Below are positions 11,112 to 26,600 of a stretch of 64,000 nt of DNA, piece after piece (the first letter of the stretch is position 1; every line of letters begins with the position of its first letter). The DNA is from Zoroaster sp. YZ-2022 (taxonomy: Eukaryota; Echinodermata; Asteroidea; Forcipulatida; Zoroasteridae): assembly GCA_029582265.1 (NCBI GenBank), contig CM055835.1, forward strand, positions 8,857,500-8,921,499, given 5' to 3'. Made by a program: the position numbers and the translations under genes. The notes below the pieces were generated by a model. That model worked only from the letters and a program-made list of their open reading frames with translations. It was not told the origin of the DNA and ran no database searches.

Positions 11112-12100
11112 GGTAAGTGTAAGAACTAATTACCTGAAAATCAAATACAATGAATATAACAGATGGTGCATTTCTAGCTTTAAAAAAAAAAATTCACTCA
11201 TAAATTTCTTGAAAATGTGCAACAGCAGATACACAGCTGGAGTTTGAAATTCAAAAATAATTCAATGTGTATTGTGTAGGCAGCGATAGGGAAATGGATA
11301 GATGTACCACTACCAGTAGCCGGGGGCCGGGGAAGGGGGGTGGGGGAGATACATGGGGGTGTGACATCCCACAATATCAATTCTCACATGGGGGTGTGAC
11401 AGACCCCCCGACAATATCGATTCTGAGAGCAAATGGAACCCCAGTTCGCAAAATGGAGTCTCACTCAGCTGGCAAATGAACCACAAATCAACGGGATATT
11501 TTTTTTTGGGGGGGGGGGGAATGCTAAAAAAAATTGTTCATGCCTACCCCCGGCGCCCCACCCTTTTGAAGGTGTTAACGTTACTTACAATCATGAATAT
11601 GGTGGTCACTGCCGAGTAGGATATAATGTTGACTTCTCTCACATGCAGTTACTGTAGACATGGTAGAACCATGGTAGAACAAGTAGTGTTAGCGAAGTAT
11701 AAAATAAGGTTAATAAATGGCTCCAGGAAGACAGGCCTATCTGCAGATTAATACAATTATAATAGACCTATATAATGACTCGACTGTGTTATGATTTCGT
11801 TTTTCCCTCCACACCACCACCACCACCACACGTCACGTCCATGCCACTATTTCTTTACCACCGGCACACGTACCCGTACCCGGCACCGTGCACCACAAGC
11901 ACTAGCGCCCTCATTCGCTCAGTGCACCCGCCGTGCGGAGAGGTAAAAAATGCACTTAGTCTCCGGGCACTTGTACAGTATAACTCTAGCCCATGTTGCC
12001 GGACTTTCACCTACGTGTACTACGTTTTGGTTTATACAAAGACGGAGTCCACATTTGGGCTTTTGTTTGATATTAATAATAATAATTTAAACAAAAAATA
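11112..12100. other. Intergenic / SRBD1 5' region, no gene recognised
   Basis: Apart from the GC-rich stretch at 11.83-11.97 kb, and short G and A runs near 11325 and 11500, I see no coding exon or repeat family I can name. The open frames here are short and unsupported. Confidence 0.5.
11834..11966 (-). promoter_or_regulatory. GC-rich stretch, possible SRBD1 5' region
   Basis: A GC- and CpG-rich patch in an AT-rich surround, about 0.75 kb upstream of the SRBD1 start codon on the minus strand. A 5' non-coding exon or promoter is expected upstream because the coding exon starts at a splice acceptor. No core promoter motif was identified, so this is inference from position and composition. Confidence 0.25.
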
Positions 12101-12123
12101 AAAAAAATAAAAATAAAATAAAA

Positions 12124-12208
<85 letters not shown>

Positions 12209-12218
12209 TAACAACAAC

Positions 12219-12273
<55 letters not shown>
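12100..12273. repeat. (AAAT)n and (AAT)n microsatellites
   Basis: Contiguous AAAT-type then AAT-type simple repeats with a few interrupted (AAC) units. They directly abut a palindromic MITE. Confidence 0.95.
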
Positions 12274-12276
<3 letters not shown>

Positions 12277-12562
12277 TCGTTTCGGTTTGCGGTAACACCA
12301 TGTGTTTATCTCAACTAACGTGAAGCTGAGATACAGGTTCTGAAAAGAACCGTATCGCACAACTCGTATCTCAACCTTCGTTAAGTGAGAAAGGTTCAAG
12401 GGAGAACCAATTTCGGGCAACTCGTTTTCTCTACTGTCGCTAAGTGAGAAATATGGTTCAGGGAGAACCACGGGGACTTCACGGGTTAATATGGTTCAGG
12501 GAGAACCATAGGGACTTCACGGGTTATTCTCAACATGGTGTTACCGCAAACCGAAACGATAT
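12274..12562. mobile_element. Palindromic MITE next to (TAA)n
   Basis: The terminal inverted repeat ATATCGTTTCGGTTTGCGGT + AACACCATG (12274-12302) is repeated in reverse complement at about 12534-12562. The interior holds a short duplicated ATGGTTCAGGGAGAACCA unit. The core GCGGTRACACCATG also occurs in the MITE at 27.98-28.16 kb, and GTGTTACCGCAAAC stands alone at about 34807. Confidence 0.7.
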
Positions 12563-12596
12563 CGATATTCCACCATGCAAAGCCTCAAAACTTATA

Positions 12597-15645
<3,049 letters not shown>

Positions 15646-15649
15646 CCAT

Positions 15650-15797
15650 TTCACATAAAACCAAGTACACTAAGTATAAAAATATCCTCACCAATCTTTT
15701 ACGTTCATCCAAAAAAATGTATTAGGCCTATGCTCGCCTGTTTGAACAGGAAACATATAATATCCGTAATACTTGGAAAGTAATTAATTCCGCAAAC
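15650..15797 (+). pseudogene. Decayed LINE fragment (endonuclease-RT linker)
   Basis: One frame reads TKYTKYKNILTNLLRSSKKM then Y-stop-AYARLFEQETYNIRNTWKVIN. The pattern KYxxYKNxLxxLLRxxKKxYY..F..NxRxTWKxIN is the segment preceding the RT domain in CR1/L2/Crack-type LINE ORF2 proteins. The in-frame TAG and lack of flanking domains show decay. Confidence 0.55.
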
Positions 15798-15885
15798 ACT
15801 GCTCAGAACAATAACAGAATTCGTGCTGTAAACAGGAGAAAGTGGAGTAAGGATGATAACAGAGTTGCAATGGAACAGAGGGTAC

Positions 15886-16026
15886 AGAAGGAGAATGATT
15901 AGCATATGGCAGGATAAAGGCATGTTTGAAATAAGCGAACAGCGGATTGCGGATCAGGTAAAACAAATCAAACATAATCAGTGGCTAAAGAAAGTTGAGG
16001 TGGAAGAGATGAGTAGAATAAGATGA
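15886..16026 (+). pseudogene. Fragment of an R4/Dong-type ORF (upstream region)
   Basis: Reads RRMISIWQDKGMFEISEQRI, ADQVKQIKHNQWLKKVEVEE, MSRIR-stop. The pattern (T/S)EQRxADQxxxIxxNxWLxxxExEEIxR is found in the region before RT in R4-clade elements. This is the portion missing from the element at 12.6-14.7 kb, but it lies 1.2 kb beyond that element's 3' end, so it is a separate insertion or a rearranged piece. Confidence 0.5.
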
Positions 16027-16665
16027 TGCTGAAGAAGTGCAGGAGGAGGAACTGGTCAACGCGGTCGCTGGTGAGCTGGCAAGTTCCCAGAGTGCGGATG
16101 AGGTCAGTGGAGGAGTAGAAGAGGGAACAGAAGACTTGACGTAGGAAGAGCTAGAGATTAGGAAGAGGATTGAAGAGGTAATGGTATCGGTAAAATAACC
16201 AAAAATACAAATGTCAATGGGAGATCCCCCGAAATACTTATTGGCAGCAAACCCCATTGGTCCCCCTCCAATGAGCAAATGCACAAAAACAAAACAGAGG
16301 TGAAAAGACAAACAAGCCCACTGCCACCCCGCAAAAATCACCTGCTATAATATCCTACCGCCAAAAGTTCAGAAGAAAATTACAATTAAATACCCAACAA
16401 GACATTAGGACCTAACAATAAAAATAAATCATTAGGCAATACACAAATTACAAATAATGTTTTCAGTTCCCTCTTATTGTCTTAAAGTGGATGAAAAGTG
16501 AACAACTGACTCTTCTCAGAGATATCACTTCTTCCAAGAAGAGATTATCACATGGTGTACCCGAAACATTTTGATGTTATTTGTTCCACTCCCTCGGAGC
16601 TGCAAATTATTTTACTGTGTTGAAAAGCATGGGAACATTTTAGGCTATTTGCATCTGTTGGCATC
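16027..16665. other. Intergenic, nothing recognised
   Basis: The first about 180 bases may still belong to the R4-like fragment (acidic, Glu/Val-rich reading with stops). No gene or clear repeat beyond that. Confidence 0.35.
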
Positions 16666-16667
16666 AT

Positions 16668-16748
16668 CATAACATCATTAAACAGTCGTATGAGTGGTTT
16701 ATCGAACGAGGTTAAGCATTCTCATATTAAACAGCGACGCAGTAAAAA
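16668..16748. repeat. Upstream copy of a duplicated 5'-flank block
   Basis: The stretch ATCATTAAACAGTCGTATGA..GGTTTATCGAACGAGGTTAAG..ATATTAAACAGCGACGCAG matches 32008-32080 with about one difference in eight bases. Together with the block at 17203-17570 it shows that the region upstream of the receptor gene was duplicated downstream of it. Confidence 0.75.
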
Positions 16749-17202
16749 AAATAATTAAGCTAAATGGCTATATCAAACAGCCGTTGTACATGTTTCGTGT
16801 CATTTCAACAAAGGATGTAACGACCGGAGCAGTCATCAACAAGGCATTGGAAATTAATTCTCTCCGTAATATCACCCAGTTTTAAAGGGTTAAATGATGA
16901 TATTTTAGCGTTTGGAAACATAACACATATATAGGACAGTCTATTTGTAGTTGTTTATGTAAGGGTATTAATTTCACCCAAAATATTAATTAAAAAGGGA
17001 ATTTGCATTTGATTGGAAAATTACTGGAAAATAAGCAATTTTGCCAAAGTAGTCGTTTATATGGGTGTGCCGTCCGTCCCCTTGTGTATGTACCGCCTGC
17101 ACCGTCCTGGATTGGCCCTAGGACAAGAGATTAACATTTCCTTTTGTTTTTTTCTAACAAGAAAATATAGTCCCTCCAGGTGGTACCAAAAAATTATGGG
17201 CC

Positions 17203-17570
17203 CTGGTGTAAATCAACCTACAGAAAGTTAAGTTAAAATAATAATGTATTCAGTTATTTCAAATCTTCAGTGGCGAGTATTAAAATAAAAGTTGGCCCCA
17301 TAAGGACTCTGAGGTAATATGCCTACTAAGTGTTGTGAGGAGCAGTATTGTGGGTTCGAGTATTGAATTTAAGCACACAGAAAGTGAATGCTGATCGATT
17401 CGTCGCATTGAAGGTCAAACATTATATTTTTGTATGGGAGCTGAAATATAAACGTAACTTAGACAGGTATCTCATTATAATGAAAACAATGCATGGGCGA
17501 TTGTGTGGTGCGTCATCTCATCACCAGGCGCGAAGAGCTAATAATTATAACTGCGTTATCGATGATCGAT
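17203..17570. repeat. Receptor-gene 5' flank, duplicated at 35130-35615
   Basis: CCTGGTGTAAATCAACCTAC, AATAATGTATTCAGTTATTT and AACAATGCATGGGCGATTGT are each found again, nearly unchanged and in the same order, at 35.13-35.6 kb. The block ends about 45 bases before the receptor start codon, so it probably holds the promoter and 5' UTR. No unambiguous TATA box was identified. Confidence 0.85.
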
Positions 17571-17615
17571 ATTAATACGGATTCATAATGGTGGGATGAT
17601 AATGGAAGGATGATA

Positions 17616-17685
17616 ATGGCTAATACTATGACTGGTATTACTATCTGGACGCTCTTAACGATACTATTAGCTCAGGGATTTGCAG
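17616..17685 (+). CDS. Receptor exon 1, signal peptide
   Basis: MANTMTGITIWTLLTILLAQ then GFA plus one base before GTAAGT: a classical hydrophobic secretion signal. Two upstream ATGs (17589 and 17603) are not continuous with this frame. Confidence 0.85.
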
Positions 17686-20600
17686 GTAAGTTTTCGTTTT
17701 CAGCTAACTTTGATAGGCCAACGACAGTGTAAGAAAACGTATAATATGTTATGGTTGGCGAGTGCGGCCATCTCCGCAACATCGCCCATGGGATCGACAG
17801 CACAAAACAATTATTTATACCTTACGATGTTTTAACTGAACACATACTATTGCAATTGAATTTACAAACACATAAATATAACATATTTATAGTAGAGGAA
17901 AAAAGTGTAGGTCCCGTGACAAGTATGGGGGACCAAGGTTTGAAGGTTTGAAGTTTGTGAATTTACCGACAGACGACACTATTTTGCCAAGTGGGCTACG
18001 CCACTGTTCCATACATTAAAGGGTGGTGAATAAAGTGAGCGGGGAGGGGGGGGGGGGGTGACCCACGTGAAAATGTCAGCATTTTGCGCCAACGGGCAAG
18101 AGGCTGTCTCAGAAAATTAATATTTTTGTATTTTGGTGGTAAAATCAATTTTCTCGAAATCTAAAGTTAAACAAACTTTAGGTTAATATAATACTGTCCA
18201 AAAACAAAGATGGCTGCCAAAACTCCAATATGGCCGCCAATTCCACATGAAATAGCATCATAATAACTACAACTAAACAGCTGGTTGGTAATTTCGTAGA
18301 TTTTAGTTTTATTTTAGGTCACTTTCTCGCTCCAAATTCGGAGAAATTGTAAATTCACATTAAGTTCCCAAAAATCAAGATGGCTGCCAAAAACCAAGAT
18401 GGCTGCTACTTAATTCAAAATGGCTGCCTGTGTAACTCTTTAAACACTTATCAAACAATAAAGGTTGTTATGTATAGGCCTTCTTCTGAAATATTTTGTT
18501 ATAATCAACTTTATAGCCAAAAGAATAATTCCGTTCGTAAATTTTGTTCAGCAGTATGGAAGCCATCTTGTATTTCATAATAGCCGCCATTTGAAACCAA
18601 GTATTCTTCTTAAATTAGGATATGTACAATATGAAGTCTATTTTGGTGGCAATAGGCTACTTATATCAGTCCTGCCAAGAAGTTAAATAAAGATATAAAA
18701 AAGTGAGAAGCTGTAGAGCAGCATCGGATCGCGGCAATTCTGAGTTTGAGTTATCACTGTTCCCATCCAATGCTGCAGCTAACAGCACCAATGTAGCATT
18801 TCAGTGCCTATTAAGTGCCTGCATGTATCGGCAACCAAAATGACCAAGCAGCAGTGGCACACCATTTTATGCCATCTAAAGTCCAGTTAAAGGTCCAATA
18901 TCAGAAACCACAAAGTGGCAAATCTGCACCATAAATGTGCCATCCAAGTGCAGTTCAGGACCCATCTCAGCAACTAAAAATGGCTATATAGTACGATCAC
19001 TACTGTGCTGTACTTATGCCGTTAAGGACCCATATCAGCAACCAAAGAGTGGCAAATCAACACAACTGTGCTGTCCCAATGCTATTAGGGCCCATATCAG
19101 CAACCAAAGAGTCACTGCACCATTGTGCCATACAAATGCAGTTTAGGACCCATTATCAGCAATCGAAAGTGGCAAATCAACACAACTGTACTGTCCCAAT
19201 GCCATTAGGGACCCCATAATTATTAGCAACCAAATAGTGGCAAATCGACAATATGCCGTTTAATGTCATAATGATGTCATCCAAATGCACTGTTGTGCTA
19301 CCTCAATATCATCACTACAGCAGAAGAGGGAACTGCCACCAAAATAAACAACGTATTTTGCTGGCTGAACAAAAGTCAAAACATTCTTTGGATGGCAGAT
19401 CTTTTGAAGTTGTGTCTCCACGCCTTTGGAATGATTTACCTCTGTACATTCGTGAATCTCAAACTGTTTACTCCCTTCAAGAAAAACTTTAAAACTCATC
19501 TTATGTGTATTGCCTATAAGGACTACTAACATTCGTTTATGCATTTTTTTTCTTTTATTTTATAGTATTATATTGCATTTGCTATTGTATTGTTATGCTA
19601 TTGTATGATTTCTTGTTTACTGTAAAGCGCCTTGAGCACTTTTTGGTGGATATGTGCGCATTATAAATCTTCTGTATTATTATTATAATAGGAAAAACCT
19701 CTACATTATAAATGTGAGTAATAGTTTCATAGAAAATGGACTTTATCTGGTATTCACAGTTCGAGTTGTTATGAAAATTTGGTATCAAATGGCGGCCATT
19801 TAGAAATCCAAGATGGCTGTCACACATTGCTGCTAACGTATTGATTCTCAATTCTTTGCATTACAAAAATGTGGATATATTGCCACCAAAATGGATTTCT
19901 TGTGATATTCCCAGCTAGTGGCGACCTTTTTTTATTTTTATAAATCTAAGATGGCAGCTACCCATTGCTACTAGCTTATTTCAGATTTGGTGAACCCCTC
20001 GGAATTAATGTGGGTATTGCCACCACAGACTTTATATGGAACTCACACCCTGAGATATTAAGCAAACTAGAAACAAAATGGCGGTCATTTTGAAATCCAA
20101 GATGGCCACCTTACGGCTAAATAATGAAATTTTTCCAAAGGAATTCTTGCTGTATGTTGTAAAGTATAAAAAATACAAAACTTTAACCTATAGTGCACTA
20201 GACAGAGTGCTTTTTAGAATAACACAAGCGGCTATTTTGAATTTGAAGCGTGCACTGTAAAAATGGTGTTTAGGATTTAAAGTTTAAACACACGCAAAAT
20301 AAACGCGATTATGAATGCGTTTAAATGCTAAATAGCCATCCTCTGTATACGTCACAAAGCTAAACGTGCTTAGATTTTTGACACCTGGGGTGCGTTCCGC
20401 TTGCGCGAACATTACAAACGTTCGCCAACGTTTGTAAAAAAATTTGAGTGGAACCAATGTGCACCGCCAACGTTGGCGAACGTTAGCAACAGTTGGCGAA
20501 CGTTAGCAACAGACGGCGAACCGTTAGTTTTGAGGTGTTCGCAGTTGTCCAAACGTTGCGCTCACAATCGGTTCCACTTTGACCCATTCGTCCCAAAACG

Positions 20601-23600
20601 TTCGCGCGAGCGTTTGCGATACATTCACGCAAGCGGAACGCAGCCCAGTTCATAAAGTTTTTAGCATTCAAACACACATCACATAAAAAGCACAATCTAA
20701 ACATGTTTTAGGCTAAACATGTGAAAATATGGGTACAAGCTAAGTGTTTAGAAATGTGTTTAAATATTCTAAACACCATTTTTACAGTGCAGCAAACTTG
20801 GTTTTATTGGGCAGACATTTTAGTTTTTGAAGGTTATGCGAATCTTAAGCTGGAAAAAACAAACTGGAAAGTGACCTATACAACCCAAAACAATTACCAG
20901 CTGTTGTGTCATTCTCATGCCCTTGTGTGTAGAAATGGAGGCCATATTGGATTTATGGCAGCCATTTTGGATTGTATAGCAACGTTTGTGAGCCCATCGC
21001 TTCCCTTACGGTACTTTCCTAATTACAAAAATTACCTCAAGTAACGTTTAAGCTGACAAAACTGATTCCTGTCACATTTTATTGTTGACTTATAGGCCAA
21101 TTATGTACAAATGGCGGCGGCCATCTTTGATGTTTGACAGCCAGCTTGGCTTTTAGACAGGATTATATGAACCTACTGTTTGTTTGGCCTTTGGCGCGAA
21201 ATGCTGACATTTTCACTAGTTAATTCAGCACCTTTCAATTGCATGGAAACCACCTTCAACGCTTGGTTCCCTTGGTCACAGGACTTACATGTTTTGTTTC
21301 TACTATTAAGTCGATGTATGATGTATAGGTCCGACGACTAGGTACCACACTACGAGGAACACAAAACCTTGTGTCGCTGGTGTATTTTCTGGGTGTTGTT
21401 ACGTTATGAGTTTACTTGAGCGTGAGTTAAACTAATGGCCAGAGGGTTGCGTCATCACAAATATAAGAGAAGAGAAAATCAAATTGCTAGGTTATTAGTT
21501 TGGTAACTGATCTTTATTTTTGTGTGTTGTTTTATGTATGTATGTAATGCCAGTCTCTGGCCAAGAGAAAGATATCGTGGAGAAACTGCTGAGTAATTAT
21601 GGATCACGAAGCGTCAGACCGCTGCGAGACTCTTCCCAGTCGATACATATTGCCTTGCGCATGCTTATTGCGCAAATCATAGAATTTGTAAGTCGTTCAT
21701 TTTTACATTTTTACATAATTCACTAGCATCTTTTTAAGCCTTATTTCATATGTTTGCCCTTTGCCGTATTGCGTTATTATAAGTCTGTCGTTGTGGTGAA
21801 TTCTACAATAACGCAAAACGAGGATTCGTTTTACCCAAAGGGTCCGTCCGTATTCCCGCAGTTTGTCCTAAGTGGAAATTAATTAGTACCGGTTTGTATT
21901 AGTACGACGTCATTTTAACATAAGCCACGCTTCCATGACGATTTGTCGTGGCACTCAGTACAGTATTTAAAGGCACCTGGCACTGGTATTTTGTCCAAAT
22001 GTAGCTTTTGTCATAAATATATACATTTTTATGAGTGGAATGTGAATAAACAAGTAACTAAGGTTACAGAAATAGTGGTTTTATTGTATTTACGACTTTA
22101 GAATAGGCCACCCCTTTACATTGACACATGGTGGCGCTGTTCGTGACGTCATTCGAGGCGGGGATATTTGAAGAGAAAATGTGTAGTCTGGCCCCATACA
22201 TTACGTCTGGGTACCTGATCGGTACGATGCGTCACCGAATCCGAGTAACCGAATCCGAGAGTACGACAATGAGAAACCTCAATCAAGCCTCAAACCATTT
22301 CCATATTTTAAATGAATAAAAAAGCAATATGAAGAATTATATATATGACTACTGTACTACTACTACTAGTCATGCTAGTGCAAAGAAAGCGAATCAATTA
22401 ATTATGTAATTAATCTCTGACATTCACAAACCTGACAGAATGACACATTGGTCATTGCACTATAGTCTATACACAACTGTCAAGTCTGTCATGAACTGCC
22501 AGCACACATACTTACAAAATGTATGCCTAACCTGTAACCTAGTTTCAGATGAAACGACAACGTAAAACAAGGCCCAAGGGGAAGCATGCAAGTTTTCACG
22601 ATATAGGTGCAGCAATGCCGCTAGTGCTACGAAAACTGCATAGCGTCACTGCATAGCGCTGAAAACGACGTCGGACAGGACCACTTTGCCCTCGTTATCC
22701 TGACTTTCGCTGCCCATAACCGCCTATATTTGGGATCAGCTGGAAACAGATGCAGGCTGACCCCATCTTTAGTTGTTTTGTTGCATCCAGCAGCAATACA
22801 CCTGGTCGGCATTGCTGGGAAAATGCCGGAAAAATGCCTTTTTTTATAACAAACCAAACCACACGTGTGTAAACACAGGCAATTGTCGAGGGGGGTCGAT
22901 GTTCCATCAGCGGCGAATCCTTCCTCGAATGACGTCACAAAAAGGGATGGGCGGAGTCACCCTCCAAACAACTTCATATTGTTTTTAAACATATAAATCC
23001 TGACAAATAATCACTCAAACAATTTGTTTATTGTTAATACACATATACTTTATTGTTTAAATCAATAAAAAACCTATTGCCAGGTGCCTTTAAGTAGTGA
23101 AATAATTCTGAGATATCGATGGGAATAGTTAGATACCCCTAAAGGGAAAAGGTGCAGTGGGTGTGGTCCTTGACCACATTTTGTGATGGAAAGGTGTAAT
23201 ACCTATTGGAAGTGGGTCCACTATACAATTACTTCTTTTAATTTTTTGTCAAATGACATTATTTTGTTTACAACTTGCCTACATGCAGGATGAACCAAAA
23301 CAAAAGCTAACCGTCAACGCTTGGCAAAAACTGGTAGGCTAAATATTATTTTCTTTCGTGGTACAAAAAGTAGCTTGCGACCTTACGTTTTGACCCTACC
23401 ACATTGTCTTGTTTAAAGGCTGCTGCATTTTCTAAATACTGTATAAACAGCCTTTGAAAACAGAAATCTTCTAGGTCAAAACGTGATGCCACGAACTACT
23501 TTTGTTGGCATTTATACTATACATCCCTTGGTAAGCAATTTGCAATTGTTTTGTCATTATTTATTTCCCCATATTGATACTATTAGTGGATGTAGACCAT

Positions 23601-26600
23601 TATATACATCCATGGACATTATATACATTAACCCTCGTACTAACTGCCTGTTTTGATTGTTGACCCAGATGTGCACTCAGAGGCATTTTTGACTGGTTTT
23701 TACTGTCGTTTTTGTAATGAATGTGTACAGTTATGCCCATTCATATTGTTATTACAGTAATATTGTATACCGCCCTCTGTTGACTATTGGAGATCAAACA
23801 AAGATCGCAATCTTGTAAGCTTGGAATACACTGGCACACGTCTCAAGAGTTCTCTTGAGACGTGTATCTTTTATTCAATGTGTACGATCGTTGATTATTA
23901 CAGTTTTGACCATACCAGACAATGCTTTGTGACCTTTAAATGTACTTACACGTAATGTTTTACAGTGTTTGACTTTTAAGTGCGCACTAGATATCTGGCA
24001 ACATTTTGACTGATAGTATGGTGTTCTATAAAGGACACCTACGCGGTGCCTTTTTTTTTCTACGCGGCGACTTTTTGTTTTTGGGCGGCGACCTTTTTTT
24101 TTTACGCGGTGACTTTTTGTTTTTGGGCGGCGACTTTTTTTTTTACGCGGCGACTTTTTTTTGGGCGGCGACTTTTTTTTTACGCGGCGACTTTTTGCTT
24201 TTGGGCGGCGACTTTTTGTTTTTGGGCGGCGACTATTTTTTTACGCAGCGACTTTTTTTACGTGTAGCAACTTGTTGAGTGTTTTGGGATTCCCGTACAG
24301 GTTACTCACGCGCATGCGCTTAAACTATGGTGTTCTAAAAAGGCCACATGCACATTGCAACAAGAGTGTGTAAGCGTCGCATTAGGATTCACGCGTCGCA
24401 CTAGAAGTGTTGTCGCGTCGCACTAGAAGTGTTATCGCGTCGCACTAGAAGTGTTCACCATTGCAGGTTTTTTCTCGTATGAAGAGCCGTATGTGACTAA
24501 ATTTCGACTAATTAATATATAAGACTAAAATAAATGTAAATCCATATATTTACTAGAAAAACCAATTATACAAAAGCGGCAACCAGACTGGTTGGCAGCT
24601 AGCATGCATACGGTACTAAACATGAATTTTGGGATTTATATTCCTTTAAAAAAGTCCTCCACAGCCCATACATTATTGTTTTACAGAAAGGTTTTGTTTC
24701 TGAATTAGTGTTGTAGTTAACAAAAATGTTGCTAATCCTGTTACAAATATTTACACCCTAAACCTAGTCTCGATCCCAGCTACCTACATGGAAGGTGAGC
24801 ATTCTAAACCACAAGACTACCATGCCACTCGAATTTGGCGGTGAATTAAGTACAGAAGAACCTTTGTAAAATTGTATATATAAAATAATATAAATTCTTT
24901 AATGCAGAAAAATATTGCGCAGGCCTACAGGGTTCACTCGTCCCCACCACCCAGGGCCTTAGCGAGCGGGGTGCGCGATTTTTTTTCTGCCAAATAAAAT
25001 TGCCATCCCGCGATATTTCAGCCAGTGAGATGTCTTATACATATTCGTGGCTTATTCCATCAGTCCCAAAACACTTAAATCTCTGGCTAGCCCTAACATA
25101 CTATTACTAATGAGCTACCATCCCAAAACAAAGTCCCTAGGCAGACCAAAGGTCTCTGCCACAAACTTGGAATGTAAACAAACCCACCCAAAGCCATACC
25201 TTGTTGCTGATGATAAGAAGTGATCACATATCAATTATACTGTACTATGGCATGAATAGACAATATACACACTGTTCGTTTGCAACACAGTATCGAAAAA
25301 ATCGATAGTGGATTTAACAATAACATAACGACCGGTACTAACACAATCAATATGGAAACTAAGAAAATTGCAAAACTGGAGGCATAAGTCTAGATGGTCT
25401 TCATCTGGAATACCTGTAACCAGTGATACAGTGAATTTAGGGTTTCTAATTCTCACAGTGACTGAACAATGGTGGGCTATGAATTTACAAATAACTCGGA
25501 AATATTAATTTTGTACAACAAGGTTTACAACAAAATGATTAGTGGAAACGAGATGAATTATAAAATCTCTCATTCAGTAGATTACAATAAAAGTGTAAGC
25601 AAACTGATCTAACTGAGGAATCAGCAACAATACAAAAGTGGGAAATGCAATAAAGTAAAATAATAAGAATTAAACAATAATCAGAAAGAAATTAAAATAA
25701 TTCAGTCACTATTCTAAGTTCGTAACATCCAATATAAATCAGAGAAACAGAAGGAAAGTAACAAATAGTCAAATACAAATGAAATATTAATAAATGTCAA
25801 AACAATTTTTCATGATTGGCAATTCTTTAAGTACAACTGTTACAACTGGTCATTGGAACTCGGTCAGACTTACTGACCCGTGAAAGTCTACTCACATTTT
25901 TCAGAAAATATATATAAAAAAAATATACCAGGATCTCCAGGTTAACAATTAAAACTTAATTTTAGCTTTGAACTCATGAACTGTAAGAAAGTCTTTTCTG
26001 TAGTAACATATATTTCTTTTCTGTTAGTATAATGCATTTGTTGATGCATAACTCCAGCCTGTATGAAAGCTTCAGCAATAGTGAAAATACATTCAGGTTG
26101 TTTATTATGTGAAATAAATTGTCTCAAAAATTCATTTGGAAAAAATAGTTATACTGAAATTATAGACAAAAAAGCTTCAAAAGAAACATTTGATGAATGA
26201 TGTATTCCATTACATATATAAATGTGTTCCTGCCTATAGTTAATACAGTTAGTTGTGTGACACATTTGATTATCTCAAAATGCAACTTGTGGGACATATT
26301 TGGGACAGTGTTGTTGATACTTTAAACAAGTTTATATAAAAATAAAATCATCTTATTTGTACAATTTGTTTGTGTCCTTTATGCTTTTAATTATCTTTCA
26401 TCTAGCCACCCCCCATATAATTACATTATTGTGTGACCATGAATTTAGGGTATGGTTCTGCTTTAAAATAGTTCGTTGTGAAAATAGGCATCAGTATATA
26501 AAACATACAAACGTTGCTGACTGAAAATTTATTATGGACCAAACCTTTGCTCTAGTACCTTTAATTTGCCGACAATTATTTGAGAACAATTATTGGGGTG

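Larger units (their letters stand above)
18067..21216. mobile_element. 3.15-kb composite element with inverted ends in receptor intron 1
   Basis: GTGAAAATGTCAGCATTTTG-CGCC at 18067-18090 is matched in reverse complement by GGCGCGAAATGCTGACATTT-TCAC ending at 21216. In between are repeated words of the type AAGATGGCTGCC / GGCGGCCATTTTG, a degenerate tandem repeat, a LINE piece and nested MITEs. No transposase was found, and the true element boundary and target duplication are not resolved. Confidence 0.5.

Noticed and set aside
12032..12301. Poly-Leu, poly-Tyr and poly-Ile ORFs
   Set aside because: Translations of AAT/TAA microsatellites (also at 14.67-14.9 kb).
18205..20110. Cluster of AAGATGGCGGCC words as YY1-type regulatory sites
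   Set aside because: The words are part of a repeated element with inverted ends and occur in both orientations as repeats; no evidence of regulation.
24006..24373. Hydrophobic membrane protein (FFLRGDFLFLGGDF repeats)
   Set aside because: Translation of tandem subterminal repeats of the foldback element; the same appears inverted at 27.2-27.5 kb.
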